DNA from: Clostridioides mangenotii TR
Lineage (GTDB): Bacteria; Bacillota; Clostridia; Peptostreptococcales; Peptostreptococcaceae
NCBI RefSeq assembly: GCF_000498755.1
Contig: NZ_AXUS01000017.1
Coordinates: forward strand, 19,481-83,480
Direction: 5' to 3'
Length of the DNA: 64,000 nucleotides
Shown in pieces: positions 28,493 to 38,979 of this stretch (positions are counted from its first letter, which is position 1; the number at the start of each line of letters is the position of its first letter). A program made the position numbers and the translations under genes. Below the pieces are notes generated by a model. It worked only from the letters and a program-made list of their open reading frames with translations, had not been told where the DNA came from and ran no database searches.

Positions 28493-29323
28493 ATGGCTAT
28501 TAAAAAGTTTAGACCTACTTCTCCTGCCTTAAGACAGATGACAGTTGTAATTTCTGATGACATAACAACTAATCAACCAGAGAAATCTCTTTTAGTTTCG
28601 CTAAAAAAGAATTCTGGTAGAAATGCTCACGGAAAGATAACTATCCGTCACAGAGGTGGAGGACAAAAGAGAAAATACAGAATAATAGATTTTAAAAGAA
28701 ATAAAGATGGAATACCTGCTAAGGTATCCACTATAGAATACGATCCAAACAGAACAGCTAATATAGCACTTTTAAACTACTCAGATGGTGAAAAGAGATA
28801 TATACTAGCTCCAGTTGGAATAAAAGTTGGAGACACATTATTATCAGGGCAAGGTGCGGATATTAAACCAGGAAACTGTTTAGCATTCAAAGACCTACCA
28901 GTTGGTACTGTTGTTCACAATATAGAGTTAAAACCTGGTAAAGGTGCCCAATTAGTTAGATCTGCAGGAGTTTCTGCACAGTTCATGGCTAAAGAAGGTA
29001 AAAAAGCACTTCTTAGATTACCATCAGGTGAAATGAGATACGTAAGTGTTGAATGTAAAGCTACTATAGGACAAGTTGGAAATACTGAACACGGAAACGA
29101 AGTAATCGGTAAAGCCGGTAGAAAAAGACATATGGGTATCAGACCTACAGTAAGAGGATCTGTAATGAATCCTAACGACCATCCACACGGTGGAGGGGAA
29201 GGTAGATCTCCAATAGGTAGACCGTCTCCTGTTACTCCATGGGGTAAACCAGCTCTTGGATACAAAACTAGAAAGAAAAATAAAGCTTCTAATAAGTTAA
29301 TCGTATCAGGAAGAACGAAGTAA
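28493..29323 (+). CDS. rplB: 50S ribosomal protein L2
   Basis: This 276-residue protein has the conserved [19 protein letters not shown] segment, whose histidine lies near the peptidyl-transferase centre, and the [15 protein letters not shown]-binding segment. L2 is a primary 23S-binding protein needed for subunit association. The ribosome binding site is AAGGAGGG. Confidence 0.98.
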   Translation: MAIKKFRPTSPALRQMTVVISDDITTNQPEKSLLVSLKKNSGRNAHGKITIRHRGGGQKRKYRIIDFKRNKDGIPAKVSTIEYDPNRTANIALLNYSDGEKRYILAPVGIKVGDTLLSGQGADIKPGNCLAFKDLPVGTVVHNIELKPGKGAQLVRSAGVSAQFMAKEGKKALLRLPSGEMRYVSVECKATIGQVGNTEHGNEVIGKAGRKRHMGIRPTVRGSVMNPNDHPHGGGEGRSPIGRPSPVTPWGKPALGYKTRKKNKASNKLIVSGRTK

Positions 29324-29353
29324 TAATATTTTTACCGGAAAGGAGGACTTTAA

Positions 29354-29635
29354 ATGTCAAGATCAACTAAAAAAGGACCTTTTGTCCATGCGAGACTTCT
29401 AAAAAAAATAGAAAACATGAACGCTAGCGGTAACAAAGAAGTTATCAAGACTTGGTCAAGATCTTCAACAATATTCCCACAAATGGTTGAGCATACAATT
29501 GCTGTTCACGATGGAAGAAAACACATTCCAGTTTTCGTAACTGAGGATATGGTTGGACATAAGTTAGGCGAGTTCGTGTCTACAAGAACTTTCAGAGGAC
29601 ATAAAGACGACGAAAAGTCTAATAAAAGAAAATAA
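29354..29635 (+). CDS. rpsS: 30S ribosomal protein S19
   Basis: This 93-residue protein starts with [19 protein letters not shown] and contains the [21 protein letters not shown] segment typical of S19, which pairs with S13 in the 30S head. The ribosome binding site is AAAGGAGG. Confidence 0.98.
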   Translation: MSRSTKKGPFVHARLLKKIENMNASGNKEVIKTWSRSSTIFPQMVEHTIAVHDGRKHIPVFVTEDMVGHKLGEFVSTRTFRGHKDDEKSNKRK

Positions 29636-29668
29636 TTAAGTTAGATTTGAGAAAGGAGGAATTCAAAA

Positions 29669-30043
29669 ATGGCTAAAAAGCAAGTAGAAGTGGAAGTAGA
29701 AAAAAAAGCAATAGCTACTGCGAAATACGTACGAGTAACTGCTAGAAAAGCTGGTGAAGTATGTGAGCTTGTAAGAGGGAAAGACGTAAACGAAGCTTTA
29801 GCGATATTAAAGTATACTCCAAGAAAAGCTGCTACAATATTAGCTAAAGCTGTTAAATCAGCAAAGGCTAATGCAGAAAACAACCACGAAATGGACGTGG
29901 ATAATTTATATATAGCATCAATAGTTGCAAACCAAGGACCAACTATGAAGAGATTCATGCCTAGAGCTATGGGTCGTGCTACTACAATTAGAAAAAGAAC
30001 TTCTCATATAGAGGTAGTTGTTAAGGAAAAGAATAATAAGTAG
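29669..30043 (+). CDS. rplV: 50S ribosomal protein L22
   Basis: This 124-residue protein has the KYVRVTARKAGEVCELVRG N-terminal region and the beta-hairpin FMPRAMGRATTIRKRTSHIE that reaches into the exit tunnel, where macrolide-resistance changes occur in other species. The N-terminus is about ten residues longer than in Bacillus (KKQVEVEVEKKAIATA). The ribosome binding site is AAAGGAGG. Confidence 0.97.
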   Translation: MAKKQVEVEVEKKAIATAKYVRVTARKAGEVCELVRGKDVNEALAILKYTPRKAATILAKAVKSAKANAENNHEMDVDNLYIASIVANQGPTMKRFMPRAMGRATTIRKRTSHIEVVVKEKNNK

Positions 30044-30059
30044 ATAGGAGGGATAGTAA

Positions 30060-30875
30060 ATGGGTCAAAAGGTTAATCCACACGGACTGAGAGTCGGTGT
30101 AATTAAAGATTGGGATTCAAGATGGTTCGCGAATGATAGCAAAGAGTTCGGAAGCTTGTTATTAGAAGACCACAACATACGTAAATTCTTAAAGAAGAGA
30201 TTATATTCATCTGGAGTTGCGAAAATAGAAATAGAAAGATCAGCTAACAAAATCAAAATGGATTTACACGTTGCTAAGCCTGGTGTAGTTATAGGAAAAG
30301 CTGGAGCTGGAATAGAGGCACTAAAAGCTGAACTTGAAAAAATGACTAAGAAAACTATTATAGTTAACATAATCGAAGTTAGAAATACAGACAAAAATGC
30401 ACAATTAGTTGCTGAGAATGTTGCATTAGCTATAGAAAGAAGGGTAGCCTTCAGAAGAGCGATGAAACAAGCTATACAAAGAGCAATGAAATCTGGAGCA
30501 AAAGGTATAAAAATATCTACTTCAGGAAGAGTTGGTGGAGCTGAGATGGCCAGAACTGAAGGATACAGTGAAGGAAATGTGCCACTGCATACTTTAAGAG
30601 CTGACATAGACTATGGTTTTGCTGAAGCTAACACAACTTACGGAAAAATCGGTGTAAAAGTTTGGATATGTCACGGTGAAATATTACCAAGCAAAGACGG
30701 ATTTAACCCTAGAGTTAAAGAAGAAAGAAAAGACAACAGAAGAAACGACAGAAGAGATAATAAAAGAAACACTAGAGGAAATGATAGAGGTAACTACAGA
30801 GGACAAAAACCTCAAGGACAAAGACCTCAAGGATCAAGACCTCAAGGACAAAGAACTGAAAACAAAGGAAACTAA
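30060..30875 (+). CDS. rpsC: 30S ribosomal protein S3 with extended repetitive C-terminus
   Basis: The 271-residue protein has the S3 KH type II domain ([14 protein letters not shown], about 76-89) and the C-terminal S3 domain ending near [10 protein letters not shown] (about 218). About 50 extra residues follow, rich in Arg, Asn, Gln and Gly, and end with three tandem copies of a PQG-x-R unit encoded by 15-nt DNA repeats (30810-30854). S3 forms part of the mRNA entry site and has helicase function. The tail is likely disordered and RNA-binding. Confidence 0.97.
   Translation: MGQKVNPHGLRVGVIKDWDSRWFANDSKEFGSLLLEDHNIRKFLKKRLYSSGVAKIEIERSANKIKMDLHVAKPGVVIGKAGAGIEALKAELEKMTKKTIIVNIIEVRNTDKNAQLVAENVALAIERRVAFRRAMKQAIQRAMKSGAKGIKISTSGRVGGAEMARTEGYSEGNVPLHTLRADIDYGFAEANTTYGKIGVKVWICHGEILPSKDGFNPRVKEERKDNRRNDRRDNKRNTRGNDRGNYRGQKPQGQRPQGSRPQGQRTENKGN
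30810..30854 (+). repeat. 15-nt tandem repeat, three copies, inside rpsC
   Basis: CCTCAAGGACAAAGA, CCTCAAGGATCAAGA and CCTCAAGGACAAAGA stand head to tail and encode [10 protein letters not shown] and PQGQR. The copy number is likely to vary between strains because slippage would keep the frame. Confidence 0.85.
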
Positions 30876-30911
30876 TAATAAGTAAGGTTCGAGGAAGGAG
30901 GAAAGATACTC

Positions 30912-31343
30912 ATGTTAATGCCAAAAAGAGTAAAGCGTCGTAGAGTTCATAGAGGAAGCTTAGCAGGTAAAGCTCAAAAAGGTAACACAGTTAGTTACGG
31001 TGAGTATGGTTTAGTTGCTTTAGAAGCTTCATGGATAACTTCTAACCAAATAGAAGCAGCCAGAATAGCGATGACTAGATATATAAAAAGAGGGGGTAAG
31101 GTTTGGATAAAGATATTCCCTCACAAACCAGTAACAAGAAAACCTGCAGAGACTCGTATGGGTGCCGGTAAAGGTTCACCAGAGTATTGGGTAGCTGTAG
31201 TTAAGCCAGGAAGAGTAATGTTTGAATTAGCAGGTGTACCAGAGGACAAAGCTAGAGAGGCTATGAGACTTGCTATGCACAAGTTACCAATAAAATGTAA
31301 ATTCGTTAAAAAAGAAGATTTAGAAGTAAAGGGTGGTGAATAG
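30912..31343 (+). CDS. rplP: 50S ribosomal protein L16
   Basis: This 143-residue protein begins [18 protein letters not shown] 30912 is preferred over 30918 because AAGGAGG lies 10 bp upstream of it, matching the Bacillus start (MLLPKR). It contains the [20 protein letters not shown] loop near the A-site tRNA. The 3' end meets rpmC with a one-base gap. Confidence 0.98.
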   Translation: MLMPKRVKRRRVHRGSLAGKAQKGNTVSYGEYGLVALEASWITSNQIEAARIAMTRYIKRGGKVWIKIFPHKPVTRKPAETRMGAGKGSPEYWVAVVKPGRVMFELAGVPEDKAREAMRLAMHKLPIKCKFVKKEDLEVKGGE

Positions 31344-31344
31344 G

Positions 31345-31548
31345 ATGAAAGCTAAAGAACTAAGAGATTTAACAAGTGAAGAGCTTCTAAGTAAATTAGA
31401 CGACTTCAAAAGCGAACTATTTAGCTTAAGATTCCAATTAGCTACTGGTCAATTAGAGAACACATCTAGAATAAAGTTTGTTAAGAAAGATATAGCAAAA
31501 GTAAAGACTGTTCTTGCTGAAAGAAAGTTAAACGAAACTAGAGCTTAA
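31345..31548 (+). CDS. rpmC: 50S ribosomal protein L29
   Basis: This is a 67-residue helical-hairpin protein ([20 protein letters not shown], then [20 protein letters not shown]). I chose ATG 31345, which gives the family length; an upstream in-frame GTG falls within the ribosome binding site GGGTGGTG in the end of rplP. L29 sits beside L23 at the tunnel exit. Confidence 0.97.
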   Translation: MKAKELRDLTSEELLSKLDDFKSELFSLRFQLATGQLENTSRIKFVKKDIAKVKTVLAERKLNETRA

Positions 31549-31570
31549 ATTGGAAAGGAGGCTTTTAAAC

Positions 31571-31825
31571 ATGGAAAGAAATAGTAGAAAAGTTAGAGTA
31601 GGCCGTGTTGTTAGTGATAAAATGGATAAAACTATAGTTGTTGCTGTAGAAGACTTCGTACGTCATCCATTATACAATAAACGTGTTAAGAGAACTAAAA
31701 AGTTTAAAGCACATGATGAGAAGAATATATGTAACATCGGAGATAGAGTAAGAATAATGGAAACTAGACCTTTATCTAAAGATAAGAGATTTAGATTAGT
31801 TGAAGTTGTAGAGAAGGTTAAATAG
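31571..31825 (+). CDS. rpsQ: 30S ribosomal protein S17
   Basis: This is an 84-residue OB-fold protein starting [20 protein letters not shown] from ATG 31571, with AAAGGAGG upstream. It contains the KFKAHDE and [20 protein letters not shown] segments. S17 is a primary 16S-binding protein of the 5' domain. Confidence 0.98.
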   Translation: MERNSRKVRVGRVVSDKMDKTIVVAVEDFVRHPLYNKRVKRTKKFKAHDEKNICNIGDRVRIMETRPLSKDKRFRLVEVVEKVK

Positions 31826-31850
31826 TTTTTGAAGAAGGAGGGATTACGAT

Positions 31851-32219
31851 ATGATACAACAAGAATCACGTCTAAGAGTAGCTGATAACTCAGGTGCAAA
31901 AGAAATATTGTGTATACGTGTTTTAGGTGGAACTAAGAGAAAATATGCTAATATAGGCGACGTAATTGTTGCAAGTGTTAAAAGTGCAACACCCGGTGGA
32001 GTTGTAAAAAAAGGTAAGGTTGTTAGAGCTGTTATAGTTAGAACAAAATCAGGCGTAAGACGTAATGATGGAAGCTACATTTCATTCGACGAGAATGCAG
32101 CAGTTATAATAAAAGATGACAAGACTCCAGTAGGGACTCGTATATTCGGGCCTGTTGCTAGAGAGTTAAGAGACAATGAATTTATGAAAATAGTTTCTCT
32201 TGCTCCGGAAGTACTATAA
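31851..32219 (+). CDS. rplN: 50S ribosomal protein L14
   Basis: This 122-residue protein has the [20 protein letters not shown]-terminus and the [14 protein letters not shown]-terminal segment. L14 contacts L19 and the 30S subunit and is the target of the silencing factor RsfS. The ribosome binding site is GAAGGAGGG. Confidence 0.99.
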   Translation: MIQQESRLRVADNSGAKEILCIRVLGGTKRKYANIGDVIVASVKSATPGGVVKKGKVVRAVIVRTKSGVRRNDGSYISFDENAAVIIKDDKTPVGTRIFGPVARELRDNEFMKIVSLAPEVL

Positions 32220-32239
32220 TTAAGGAGGTGCAATAGGAC

Positions 32240-32548
32240 ATGATGCGTGTTAAAAAAGGTGATACAGTTGTTGTTATAGCAGGAAAAGATAAAGGCAAAA
32301 AAGGTTTAGTTTTAAACATAGACGTTAAAAACGATAAAGTTTTAGTAGAAGGCGTAAACGTAATAACTAAACATCAAAAGCCAAGCGCTACTAATCAACA
32401 AGGTGGAATAATAAATAAAGAAGCTCCAATTCATATATCTAACGTAATGCCATTTGACTCTGAAACTGGAAAAGGTACAAGAGTTAAACACGAAGTTAAG
32501 GATGGTAAAAAAGTAAGAGTATCAGTTAAGAGCGGAAAAGAAATATAA
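32240..32548 (+). CDS. rplX: 50S ribosomal protein L24
   Basis: This 102-residue KOW-motif protein ([20 protein letters not shown]) is an early 23S assembly factor. Two adjacent ATG codons (32240 and 32243) are possible starts; AAGGAGG suits either. Its open frame ends 25 bp before rplE. Confidence 0.98.
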   Translation: MMRVKKGDTVVVIAGKDKGKKGLVLNIDVKNDKVLVEGVNVITKHQKPSATNQQGGIINKEAPIHISNVMPFDSETGKGTRVKHEVKDGKKVRVSVKSGKEI

Positions 32549-32573
32549 TATAGCTTGAAAGGAGGGACCTTAA

Positions 32574-33116
32574 ATGGCTTCTAGATTACAAGAAAAATAC
32601 AATAAAGAAGTTGCTCCTGCTTTAATGGAGAAATTTGGATACAAAAATGTAATGGAAATACCTAAATTAGATAAAATAGTATTAAATATGGGTATAGGCG
32701 ATGCTAGAGAAAATCCAAAAGGATTAGAGAAAGCTGTTGAAGAGCTACAGTTAATAACAGGACAAAAGCCAGTTATAACAAAAGCTAGAAAATCAGTTGC
32801 AAACTTTAAACTTAGAGAAGAGATGCCAATAGGATCAAAAGTTACTTTAAGAGCAGACAAGATGAACTACTTCATGGATAAGTTAGTATCTGTTTCATTA
32901 CCAAGAGTTAGAGACTTCAGAGGAGTTAACCCTAATTCATTCGACGGTAGAGGAAACTATGCTTTAGGTATAAAGGAACAGTTAATATTCCCTGAGATAG
33001 AGTACGATAAGATAGACAAAGTTAGAGGAATGGATATAATATTTGTTACTACAGCTAAAACAGATGAAGAAGCTCGTGAGTTATTAAAATTATTAGGAAT
33101 GCCATTTTCTAAGTAG
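32574..33116 (+). CDS. rplE: 50S ribosomal protein L5
   Basis: This is a 180-residue protein with the conserved [14 protein letters not shown] strand and the [18 protein letters not shown] loop. It binds 5S rRNA and contacts the P-site tRNA and S13. The ribosome binding site is AAAGGAGGG. Confidence 0.99.
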   Translation: MASRLQEKYNKEVAPALMEKFGYKNVMEIPKLDKIVLNMGIGDARENPKGLEKAVEELQLITGQKPVITKARKSVANFKLREEMPIGSKVTLRADKMNYFMDKLVSVSLPRVRDFRGVNPNSFDGRGNYALGIKEQLIFPEIEYDKIDKVRGMDIIFVTTAKTDEEARELLKLLGMPFSK

Positions 33117-33133
33117 GTAAAGGAGGGATTCCA

Positions 33134-33319
33134 ATGGCTAGAAAAGCAATGGTTGTTAAACAACAAAGAAAACAAAAGTACTCAACTAGAGAGTATACTA
33201 GATGTAGTATATGCGGAAGACCACATGCAGTACTTAAAAAGTTCGGTATATGCCGTATATGCTTTAGAGAATTAGCTTACAAAGGCGAAATACCTGGCGT
33301 AAGAAAAGCAAGCTGGTAG
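33134..33319 (+). CDS. rpsZ: 30S ribosomal protein S14, zinc-binding (type Z)
   Basis: This 61-residue protein has a four-cysteine zinc ribbon (CSICGRP and CRICFRE). It is the short, zinc-dependent form of S14 found in most Firmicutes at this spc-operon position; zinc-free paralogs exist in some relatives, but none is seen here. The ribosome binding site is AAAGGAGGG. Confidence 0.98.
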   Translation: MARKAMVVKQQRKQKYSTREYTRCSICGRPHAVLKKFGICRICFRELAYKGEIPGVRKASW

Positions 33320-33350
33320 AGTTCGATTATAATGGAAGGAGGGTTACAAT

Positions 33351-33749
33351 ATGACAATGACAGATCCGATAGCAGATATGCTGACTCGTGTAAGAAACGC
33401 TAATATGGTTAAGCATGAAACTGTTGATGTTCCTGCCTCTAATATGAAGAAAGAAATCGCTAGAATCTTATTAGAAGAAGGATTCATTAGAGGTTATGAT
33501 GTTATAGAAGATGGTAAGCAAGGAATAATAAGAATCCAATTAAAATACGGGCAAGAGGGCGAGAGAGTTATACAAGGACTTAAGAAAATATCTAAGCCTG
33601 GTATGAGAGTTTACGCTGGTAATAATGAGATCCCAAAAGTATTAAACGGATTAGGAATATCAGTTATATCTACTTCAAAAGGGATATTAACTGACAAGCA
33701 AGCTAGAAAAGAAAATGTTGGTGGAGAAGTAGTCTGCTACGTTTGGTAA
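33351..33749 (+). CDS. rpsH: 30S ribosomal protein S8
   Basis: This is a 132-residue protein with the [17 protein letters not shown]-terminus and the [21 protein letters not shown]-terminal RNA-binding segment. S8 binds the central domain of 16S rRNA and in E. coli represses the spc operon. The ribosome binding site is GAAGGAGGG. Confidence 0.99.
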   Translation: MTMTDPIADMLTRVRNANMVKHETVDVPASNMKKEIARILLEEGFIRGYDVIEDGKQGIIRIQLKYGQEGERVIQGLKKISKPGMRVYAGNNEIPKVLNGLGISVISTSKGILTDKQARKENVGGEVVCYVW

Positions 33750-33778
33750 TTAATATAACGATGTAAGGAGGTGCGACC

Positions 33779-34321
33779 ATGTCTAGAATAGGTTTAAAGC
33801 CAATAGAAATCCCAGCAGGAGTTGAAGTTACAATAGCTGAAGGAAATTTAGTTACTGTTAAGGGACCTAAAGGAAGCTTAGTTCAAAAATTAAGCGATGA
33901 AATGAACGTTAAAAAAGAAGATAATATTATCGTGGTTGAAAGACCAACTGAGAATAAAAAACATAAATCTTTACATGGATTAACTAGAACGTTAATCAAC
34001 AATATGGTTGTTGGTGTAAGTACTGGTTATGAAAAGAAATTAATACTTAAGGGTGTTGGATACAGAGCTCAAAAACAAGGAAAGAAACTTGTTATGAACT
34101 TAGGATACTCTCATCCAGTAGAAATGGAAGATCCAGAAGGAATCACTGTTGAGGTTCCAAACCAAACTGAGTTAATAGTTAAAGGTATGGATAAGCAATT
34201 AGTAGGAAACTACTCTGCTAAGATTAGAGCTTGGAGAAAGCCTGAGCCATATAAAGGTAAAGGTATAAAATACGATAATGAAGTAATCAGACGTAAAGAG
34301 GGTAAAACTGGTAAGAAGTAA
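33779..34321 (+). CDS. rplF: 50S ribosomal protein L6
   Basis: This is a 180-residue protein with two L6 folds and the C-terminal [20 protein letters not shown] segment that binds 23S helix 97 near the factor-binding site. The start [16 protein letters not shown] is typical. The ribosome binding site is AAGGAGGTG. Confidence 0.99.
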   Translation: MSRIGLKPIEIPAGVEVTIAEGNLVTVKGPKGSLVQKLSDEMNVKKEDNIIVVERPTENKKHKSLHGLTRTLINNMVVGVSTGYEKKLILKGVGYRAQKQGKKLVMNLGYSHPVEMEDPEGITVEVPNQTELIVKGMDKQLVGNYSAKIRAWRKPEPYKGKGIKYDNEVIRRKEGKTGKK

Positions 34322-34356
34322 TACCGGACTTTAAACGTTAGAAAGGAGTGGGCCTG

Positions 34357-34725
34357 ATGATAAAAAAGATTAATAAGAACGAAAATAGACTTCAAAGACA
34401 TAAGAGAGTTCGTAAGAAAGTTTCTGGAACTACAGCTAGACCAAGATTATGTGTATTCAGAAGTTCTAAAAATATATACGCTCAAATAATTGACGATACT
34501 AACAGAGTTACTGTAGTATCAGCATCATCTTTAGACGCGGATGTTAAAGGTGCTGTTAATTATGCAGGTAACAAAGAAGCTGCTAAAAAGGTTGGAGAAG
34601 CAGTTGCAAAGAAAGCAATAGAAAAAGGAATCACTGATGTAGTATTTGACAGAGGTGGATATATATATCACGGTAGAGTACAAGAATTAGCTGAAGGTGC
34701 TAGAGAAGCTGGTCTTAAGTTCTAA
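34357..34725 (+). CDS. rplR: 50S ribosomal protein L18
   Basis: This is a 122-residue 5S rRNA-binding protein ending [20 protein letters not shown] chose ATG 34357 ([20 protein letters not shown]); an in-frame GTG at 34348 lies inside the AAAGGAGTG ribosome binding site. Confidence 0.98.
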   Translation: MIKKINKNENRLQRHKRVRKKVSGTTARPRLCVFRSSKNIYAQIIDDTNRVTVVSASSLDADVKGAVNYAGNKEAAKKVGEAVAKKAIEKGITDVVFDRGGYIYHGRVQELAEGAREAGLKF

Positions 34726-34746
34726 TAAAGAAGGAGGGAAAAATAC

Positions 34747-35256
34747 ATGCAACGTCGTAAACTTATAGATGTATCTCAACTTGAATTACAAGAGAGAGTT
34801 GTTGAAATAAGACGTGTTACTAAAGTTGTTAAAGGTGGTAGAAACTTTAGATTCGCAGCGTTAGTAGTTGTTGGTGACGAAAACGGACACGTTGGTATCG
34901 GTGCTGGAAAAGCAATGGAAGTACCAGATGCTATAAAAAAAGCGGTTGAAGACGCTAAGAAAAACCTTATAGTAGTACCAATGGTTGGAACTACAATTCC
35001 TCACGAAGTTCACGGACACTTCGGAGCTGGTAAGATACTTATAATGCCTGCTAAAGAGGGTACAGGTACAATAGCTGGGGGACCTGCTAGAGCCGTACTT
35101 GAGTTGGCTGGACTTAAAGATGTTAGAGCAAAATCACTAGGTACTAATAACCCTAGAAACATGGTTAATGCTACTATAGAAGGTCTAAAGTCTCTTAAAA
35201 CAGCTGAAGATATCGCGAAACTTAGAGGTAAATCAGTTGAAGAACTTCTAGGGTAA
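34747..35256 (+). CDS. rpsE: 30S ribosomal protein S5
   Basis: This 169-residue protein has the N-terminal dsRNA-binding-like fold ([20 protein letters not shown]) and the [21 protein letters not shown]-terminal domain. S5 shapes decoding fidelity together with S4 and S12. The ribosome binding site is AGAAGGAGGG. The N-terminus [20 protein letters not shown] is standard for the family. Confidence 0.98.
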   Translation: MQRRKLIDVSQLELQERVVEIRRVTKVVKGGRNFRFAALVVVGDENGHVGIGAGKAMEVPDAIKKAVEDAKKNLIVVPMVGTTIPHEVHGHFGAGKILIMPAKEGTGTIAGGPARAVLELAGLKDVRAKSLGTNNPRNMVNATIEGLKSLKTAEDIAKLRGKSVEELLG

Positions 35257-35268
35257 GGAGGTAATACA

Positions 35269-35454
35269 ATGTCTAAATTACAGATAAAATTAGCTAAAAG
35301 CGTTATAGGAACTAATCAGAAACAAAGAAAAAACGTTGAAGCACTTGGTCTTAGAAAAAGAGAGCAAGTAGTTATAAAAGAAGATAGCCCTCAAATAAGA
35401 GGAATGATAAATAAAGTAAGTCACTTATTAGAAGTAACTGAAATAGCTGAATAA
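35269..35454 (+). CDS. rpmD: 50S ribosomal protein L30
   Basis: This is a 61-residue protein with the short bacterial L30 fold ([20 protein letters not shown], then [10 protein letters not shown]). The ribosome binding site AAGGAGG spans the rpsE stop codon, so the genes are tightly linked. Confidence 0.98.
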   Translation: MSKLQIKLAKSVIGTNQKQRKNVEALGLRKREQVVIKEDSPQIRGMINKVSHLLEVTEIAE

Positions 35455-35485
35455 TTTTTTAAATTAATGTAAGGAGGTGTAATCC

Positions 35486-35929
35486 ATGAAACTACATGAG
35501 TTAAAACCTGCTGAAGGTGCAGTGAAAGCTAAGAAAAGATTAGGTAGAGGTACTGCAACTGGTCAAGGGAAGACTTCAGGTCGTGGACAAAAAGGTCAAA
35601 ACTCTCGTTCTGGCGGTGGAGTTAGAGTAGGATTCGAAGGTGGTCAAATGCCACTAGCAAGAAGAATACCTAAGAGAGGGTTCACTAATATATTTAAAAA
35701 ACAATACAACGAAATAAACGTTGATGTTTTAAATAAATTTGAGAACGGAACAGAAGTAACAGCCGAGCTTTTAAAATCTACTAAAACTATCAAGAAGATA
35801 GAAAAAGATGGTATAAAGATTTTAGGTGAAGGTAATTTAGAGAAAGCTTTAACTATTAAGGCAGCTAAATTTACAGCATCAGCTCAAGAAAAAATAGAAA
35901 AGGCTGGCGGTAAAGCAGAGTTAGTTTAA
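35486..35929 (+). CDS. rplO: 50S ribosomal protein L15
   Basis: This 147-residue protein has the glycine- and arginine-rich N-terminal extension ([20 protein letters not shown]) that threads into 23S rRNA and the globular C-terminal domain. It is followed by secY, as in nearly all bacteria. The ribosome binding site is AAGGAGGTG. Confidence 0.98.
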   Translation: MKLHELKPAEGAVKAKKRLGRGTATGQGKTSGRGQKGQNSRSGGGVRVGFEGGQMPLARRIPKRGFTNIFKKQYNEINVDVLNKFENGTEVTAELLKSTKTIKKIEKDGIKILGEGNLEKALTIKAAKFTASAQEKIEKAGGKAELV

Positions 35930-35972
35930 TAACCTGCTTATTTACCAGCTGGCACAGGCGAGGTGATTAGGT

Positions 35973-37241
35973 GTGCTGTCAAATATAAAACAAGCTTTTA
36001 AAATCAAAGAGTTAAGAAATAAGATAATATTTACATTTCTGATGATACTTGTTTTTAGAATAGGTGCAACTATACCAGTCCCAGGAATCAACACAAAAAT
36101 TATACAACAGATGGTTAGCGGTAATAATCTGCTTTCTCTGTATAATATGTTTACAGGTGGAGCATTCAGTAACTTTACGTTATTCGCTCTTGGTATAAGT
36201 CCATACATTACGGCATCTATCATAATTCAACTTCTGACAATAGGTTTTGAGAACTTAGCAGAGCTTCAAAAATCAGGAGAAGAAGGTAAGAAAAAAATAG
36301 GTAAATACACTAAGTATATAGCTCTAGCTCTTGCCACTTTACAAGCGATAGGTATAACACTTGGTATAGTTAAAAAAGCGTTAGTTACAGATAGTCTATT
36401 CTTTATAGTAACTGTAATAATAACACTTATTTCAGCCAGTATGTTACTTATGTGGATTGGTGATAAGATAACTGAAAAGGGCTTAGGAAATGGAAGTTCA
36501 TTAATCATATTCGTAGGTATTATATCTAGAGTTCCAGTCGATATTATATCTATAACTGGTCAGATTAAATCTGGTCAAATAGCATTATGGATGACTTTAA
36601 TCCTAGTTGTGGTTGTTTTAATCACAATGTTGGCTGTAACATTTATACAAGAGTCAACTAGAAAAATACCCGTACAGTATGCTAAGAGAGTAGTAGGAAG
36701 AAAAATGTATGGAGGACAAAGTTCTCACATACCTATGAAAGTAAACCAATCAGGGGTTATTCCGATAATCTTTGCCAGTTCGCTTTTAGCATTCCCTCAG
36801 ACAATAGCGTTGTTTGCTGGTCCAAAGGCTCAAGCTTTTGTTAACCAATATATGACTACAGCTACTGAACCAGGTTTTTGGATTACTAGATCTCTTGAAG
36901 TTTTACTGATAGTTTTCTTCTCATATTTCTATACTGCTGTATCATTTAATACAGAAGATATTTCAAAGAATATGAAAAATAATGGTGGTTTCATCCCTGG
37001 AATAAGACCAGGACAACCAACAATAGATTATTTAAACAGAATATTATCAAGAATAACTTTGGCTGGTGCAACATTTTTAGCTTTAGTAGCTATGGTTCCT
37101 GCGTTTATGACACATTATATGCAAATTAATATGAGTTTAGCAGGTACATCATTACTAATAGTTGTTGGGGTTGCCTTAGAGCTTAAGAGACAACTTGAAT
37201 CAAATTTAGTTATGAGAAGTTACCAAGGTTTTCTTAAATAA
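35973..37241 (+). CDS. secY: preprotein translocase channel subunit SecY
   Basis: This 422-residue integral membrane protein has ten predicted transmembrane helices. The N-terminal RIGATIPVPGIN segment, the plug region after TM2 and the cytoplasmic loop with YAKRVVGRKMYGGQSSHIP are all present. It forms the Sec pore with SecE and SecG. The start is GTG 35973 (GTG CTG TCA AAT), 6 bp after AGGTGAT; no ATG fits the family N-terminus. adk follows 15 bp downstream. Confidence 0.98.
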   Translation: MLSNIKQAFKIKELRNKIIFTFLMILVFRIGATIPVPGINTKIIQQMVSGNNLLSLYNMFTGGAFSNFTLFALGISPYITASIIIQLLTIGFENLAELQKSGEEGKKKIGKYTKYIALALATLQAIGITLGIVKKALVTDSLFFIVTVIITLISASMLLMWIGDKITEKGLGNGSSLIIFVGIISRVPVDIISITGQIKSGQIALWMTLILVVVVLITMLAVTFIQESTRKIPVQYAKRVVGRKMYGGQSSHIPMKVNQSGVIPIIFASSLLAFPQTIALFAGPKAQAFVNQYMTTATEPGFWITRSLEVLLIVFFSYFYTAVSFNTEDISKNMKNNGGFIPGIRPGQPTIDYLNRILSRITLAGATFLALVAMVPAFMTHYMQINMSLAGTSLLIVVGVALELKRQLESNLVMRSYQGFLK

Positions 37242-37256
37242 ATTGGAGATGGGTAA

Positions 37257-37907
37257 ATGAGAATAATATTACTTGGACCTCCTGGTGCTGGAAAAGGGAC
37301 TCAGGCGGCTAAAATAGTAGAGAATTACAATCTACCTCATATATCAACAGGAGACATATTCAGAATGAATATCAAAGAAGGAACTCCACTTGGAACAAAA
37401 GCTAAAGAGTTTATGGATCAAGGATTATTAGTTCCGGATGAGTTGACTGTAGGTTTGGTGACAGACAGAATATCTCAAGATGATTGTAAAGCTGGGTTTA
37501 TGTTAGATGGATTTCCAAGAAATCTAGCACAAGCTGAACAACTAGATGATTTCTTAAAACAAACTGGTTTAGAGCTTTCAAAAGTGATCAACATAGAGGT
37601 TGATAAAGAACTTTTAGTTTCTAGAGCAGTGGGAAGAAGAATATGTAAATCATGTGGTGCAACTTTCCATGTTGAGTTCAATCCTCCTAAAGAGAATGGC
37701 GTATGTGATGTATGCCAAGGAGAATTATATCAAAGAGCAGATGATAATGAAGAAACTGTTTCTAAAAGAATACAAGTTTATCTAGATGAAACTAAGCCTC
37801 TAGTAGAGTATTACTCTAAACAAGGAGTAGCAGCTTCTATAGACGGCGATCAGTCGATAGATAAAGTATTTGAAGATATTTCTAATTCTTTAGGAAGTGA
37901 AAAATAA
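37257..37907 (+). CDS. adk: adenylate kinase
   Basis: This 216-residue enzyme has the P-loop GPPGAGKGTQ (7-16), the DGFPRN motif and a long LID domain holding four cysteines (CKSCG and CDVCQG), so it is the zinc-binding LID form of Gram-positive bacteria. It interconverts ATP, ADP and AMP. Its stop codon is directly followed by the map ATG. Confidence 0.98.
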   Translation: MRIILLGPPGAGKGTQAAKIVENYNLPHISTGDIFRMNIKEGTPLGTKAKEFMDQGLLVPDELTVGLVTDRISQDDCKAGFMLDGFPRNLAQAEQLDDFLKQTGLELSKVINIEVDKELLVSRAVGRRICKSCGATFHVEFNPPKENGVCDVCQGELYQRADDNEETVSKRIQVYLDETKPLVEYYSKQGVAASIDGDQSIDKVFEDISNSLGSEK

Positions 37908-38654
37908 ATGATTATAATAAAATCAAAACAAGAAATAGAGCTTATGAGAGAAGCTGGCAAGATTGTCGCCGATACTCATGAAGTCCTTAGACAGGCTGTT
38001 GCTCCTGGTATAACAACTATGGAGTTAGATAAAATAGCTGAAGAAAATATAAAAAAATATAATGCTACACCGTCTTTCAAAGGATACGGAGGTTTTTCAG
38101 GAAGTATATGCGCATCTATAAATGAAGAGGTTGTGCATGGTATTCCTGGTAATCGAGTACTTAAAGATGGAGACATTATAAGTTTGGATATCGGAGCTTA
38201 TTATAAAGGATATCACGGTGATTCTGCAAAGACTCACGGAGTAGGAGTGATATCTGAAGAAGATAGGAAACTAATAGAAGTAACTCGAGAAAGCTTCTAT
38301 GAAGGAATTAAATTTGCCAGAGTTGGCTATAGATTATCCGATATTTCACATGCTGTTCAGGTTCATGCTGAGAAGCATGGGTATTCATTAGTTAGGGATT
38401 TAGTAGGTCACGGAGTCGGAACCGACCTACATGAGGATCCTCAAGTTCCTAATTATGGACCACCAGGAAAAGGACCAAGACTTCAAGAAGGAATGGTCTT
38501 AGCTATAGAGCCTATGGTAAATGCCGGCCGTTACCAAGTTAAGACTCTAGCAGATGGGTGGACGACTATAACAGTAGATGGAAAGAAATCAGCTCACTAT
38601 GAGCATACGATAGCATTGACTTCTGATGAACCTTTAATATTAACGAAGCTGTAG
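37908..38654 (+). CDS. map: type I methionine aminopeptidase
   Basis: This 248-residue enzyme has the dinuclear metal ligands in [17 protein letters not shown] (two Asp), [12 protein letters not shown] (His), AIEPMV (Glu) and YEHTIAL (Glu). It removes the initiator methionine from new proteins. It begins immediately after the adk stop with no separate ribosome binding site beyond AGTGAA in adk, suggesting coupled translation. Confidence 0.98.
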   Translation: MIIIKSKQEIELMREAGKIVADTHEVLRQAVAPGITTMELDKIAEENIKKYNATPSFKGYGGFSGSICASINEEVVHGIPGNRVLKDGDIISLDIGAYYKGYHGDSAKTHGVGVISEEDRKLIEVTRESFYEGIKFARVGYRLSDISHAVQVHAEKHGYSLVRDLVGHGVGTDLHEDPQVPNYGPPGKGPRLQEGMVLAIEPMVNAGRYQVKTLADGWTTITVDGKKSAHYEHTIALTSDEPLILTKL

Positions 38655-38674
38655 TTTAAAAGTAGGTGAAAATA

Positions 38675-38944
38675 GTGCTATCAGAAGATTTAAGTGTAGG
38701 TCAAGTTGTAAAAGTTTCATCTGGGCGAGACAAAGGTAGATTATTTTTTATAGTAAAGATAGTCGATGATGAATATGTTTTGATTGCTGATGGGAAAAAA
38801 AGAAAACTTGTCAAACCTAAACTAAAGAAAGTAAAGCACTTAAAAAAATACAACTTCATAAATGATGAGGTTAATAGAAAAATAATATCTGATCAGGAAA
38901 TAACGGATTGTTTTTTAAGAGCTGAACTTACTAAGTTAAACTAA
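38675..38944 (+). CDS. KOW-domain RNA-binding protein (L14e-like)
   Basis: This roughly 89-residue protein has an N-terminal KOW motif ([20 protein letters not shown]) and a basic C-terminal part. Proteins of this kind lie between map and infA in many clostridia and are annotated as L14e/L6e/L27e-like RNA-binding proteins; the exact role is unknown. I chose GTG 38675 because AGGTGA is about 5 bp upstream; an in-frame GTG at 38666 overlaps that site. Confidence 0.85.
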   Translation: MLSEDLSVGQVVKVSSGRDKGRLFFIVKIVDDEYVLIADGKKRKLVKPKLKKVKHLKKYNFINDEVNRKIISDQEITDCFLRAELTKLN

Positions 38945-38979
38945 TGTTTGACTTATTGAAATGGAGGTCTGGTTATTTA

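Noticed and set aside
30065..30607. Minus-strand open frame of 180 codons within rpsC
   Set aside because: It is complementary to a conserved ribosomal protein gene and has no start signals; it is an antisense artefact of codon bias.
30676..30885. Plus-strand +1 frame over the rpsC tail rich in Glu, Thr and Lys
   Set aside because: It is an alternate-frame reading of the repetitive rpsC tail and has no ribosome binding site.
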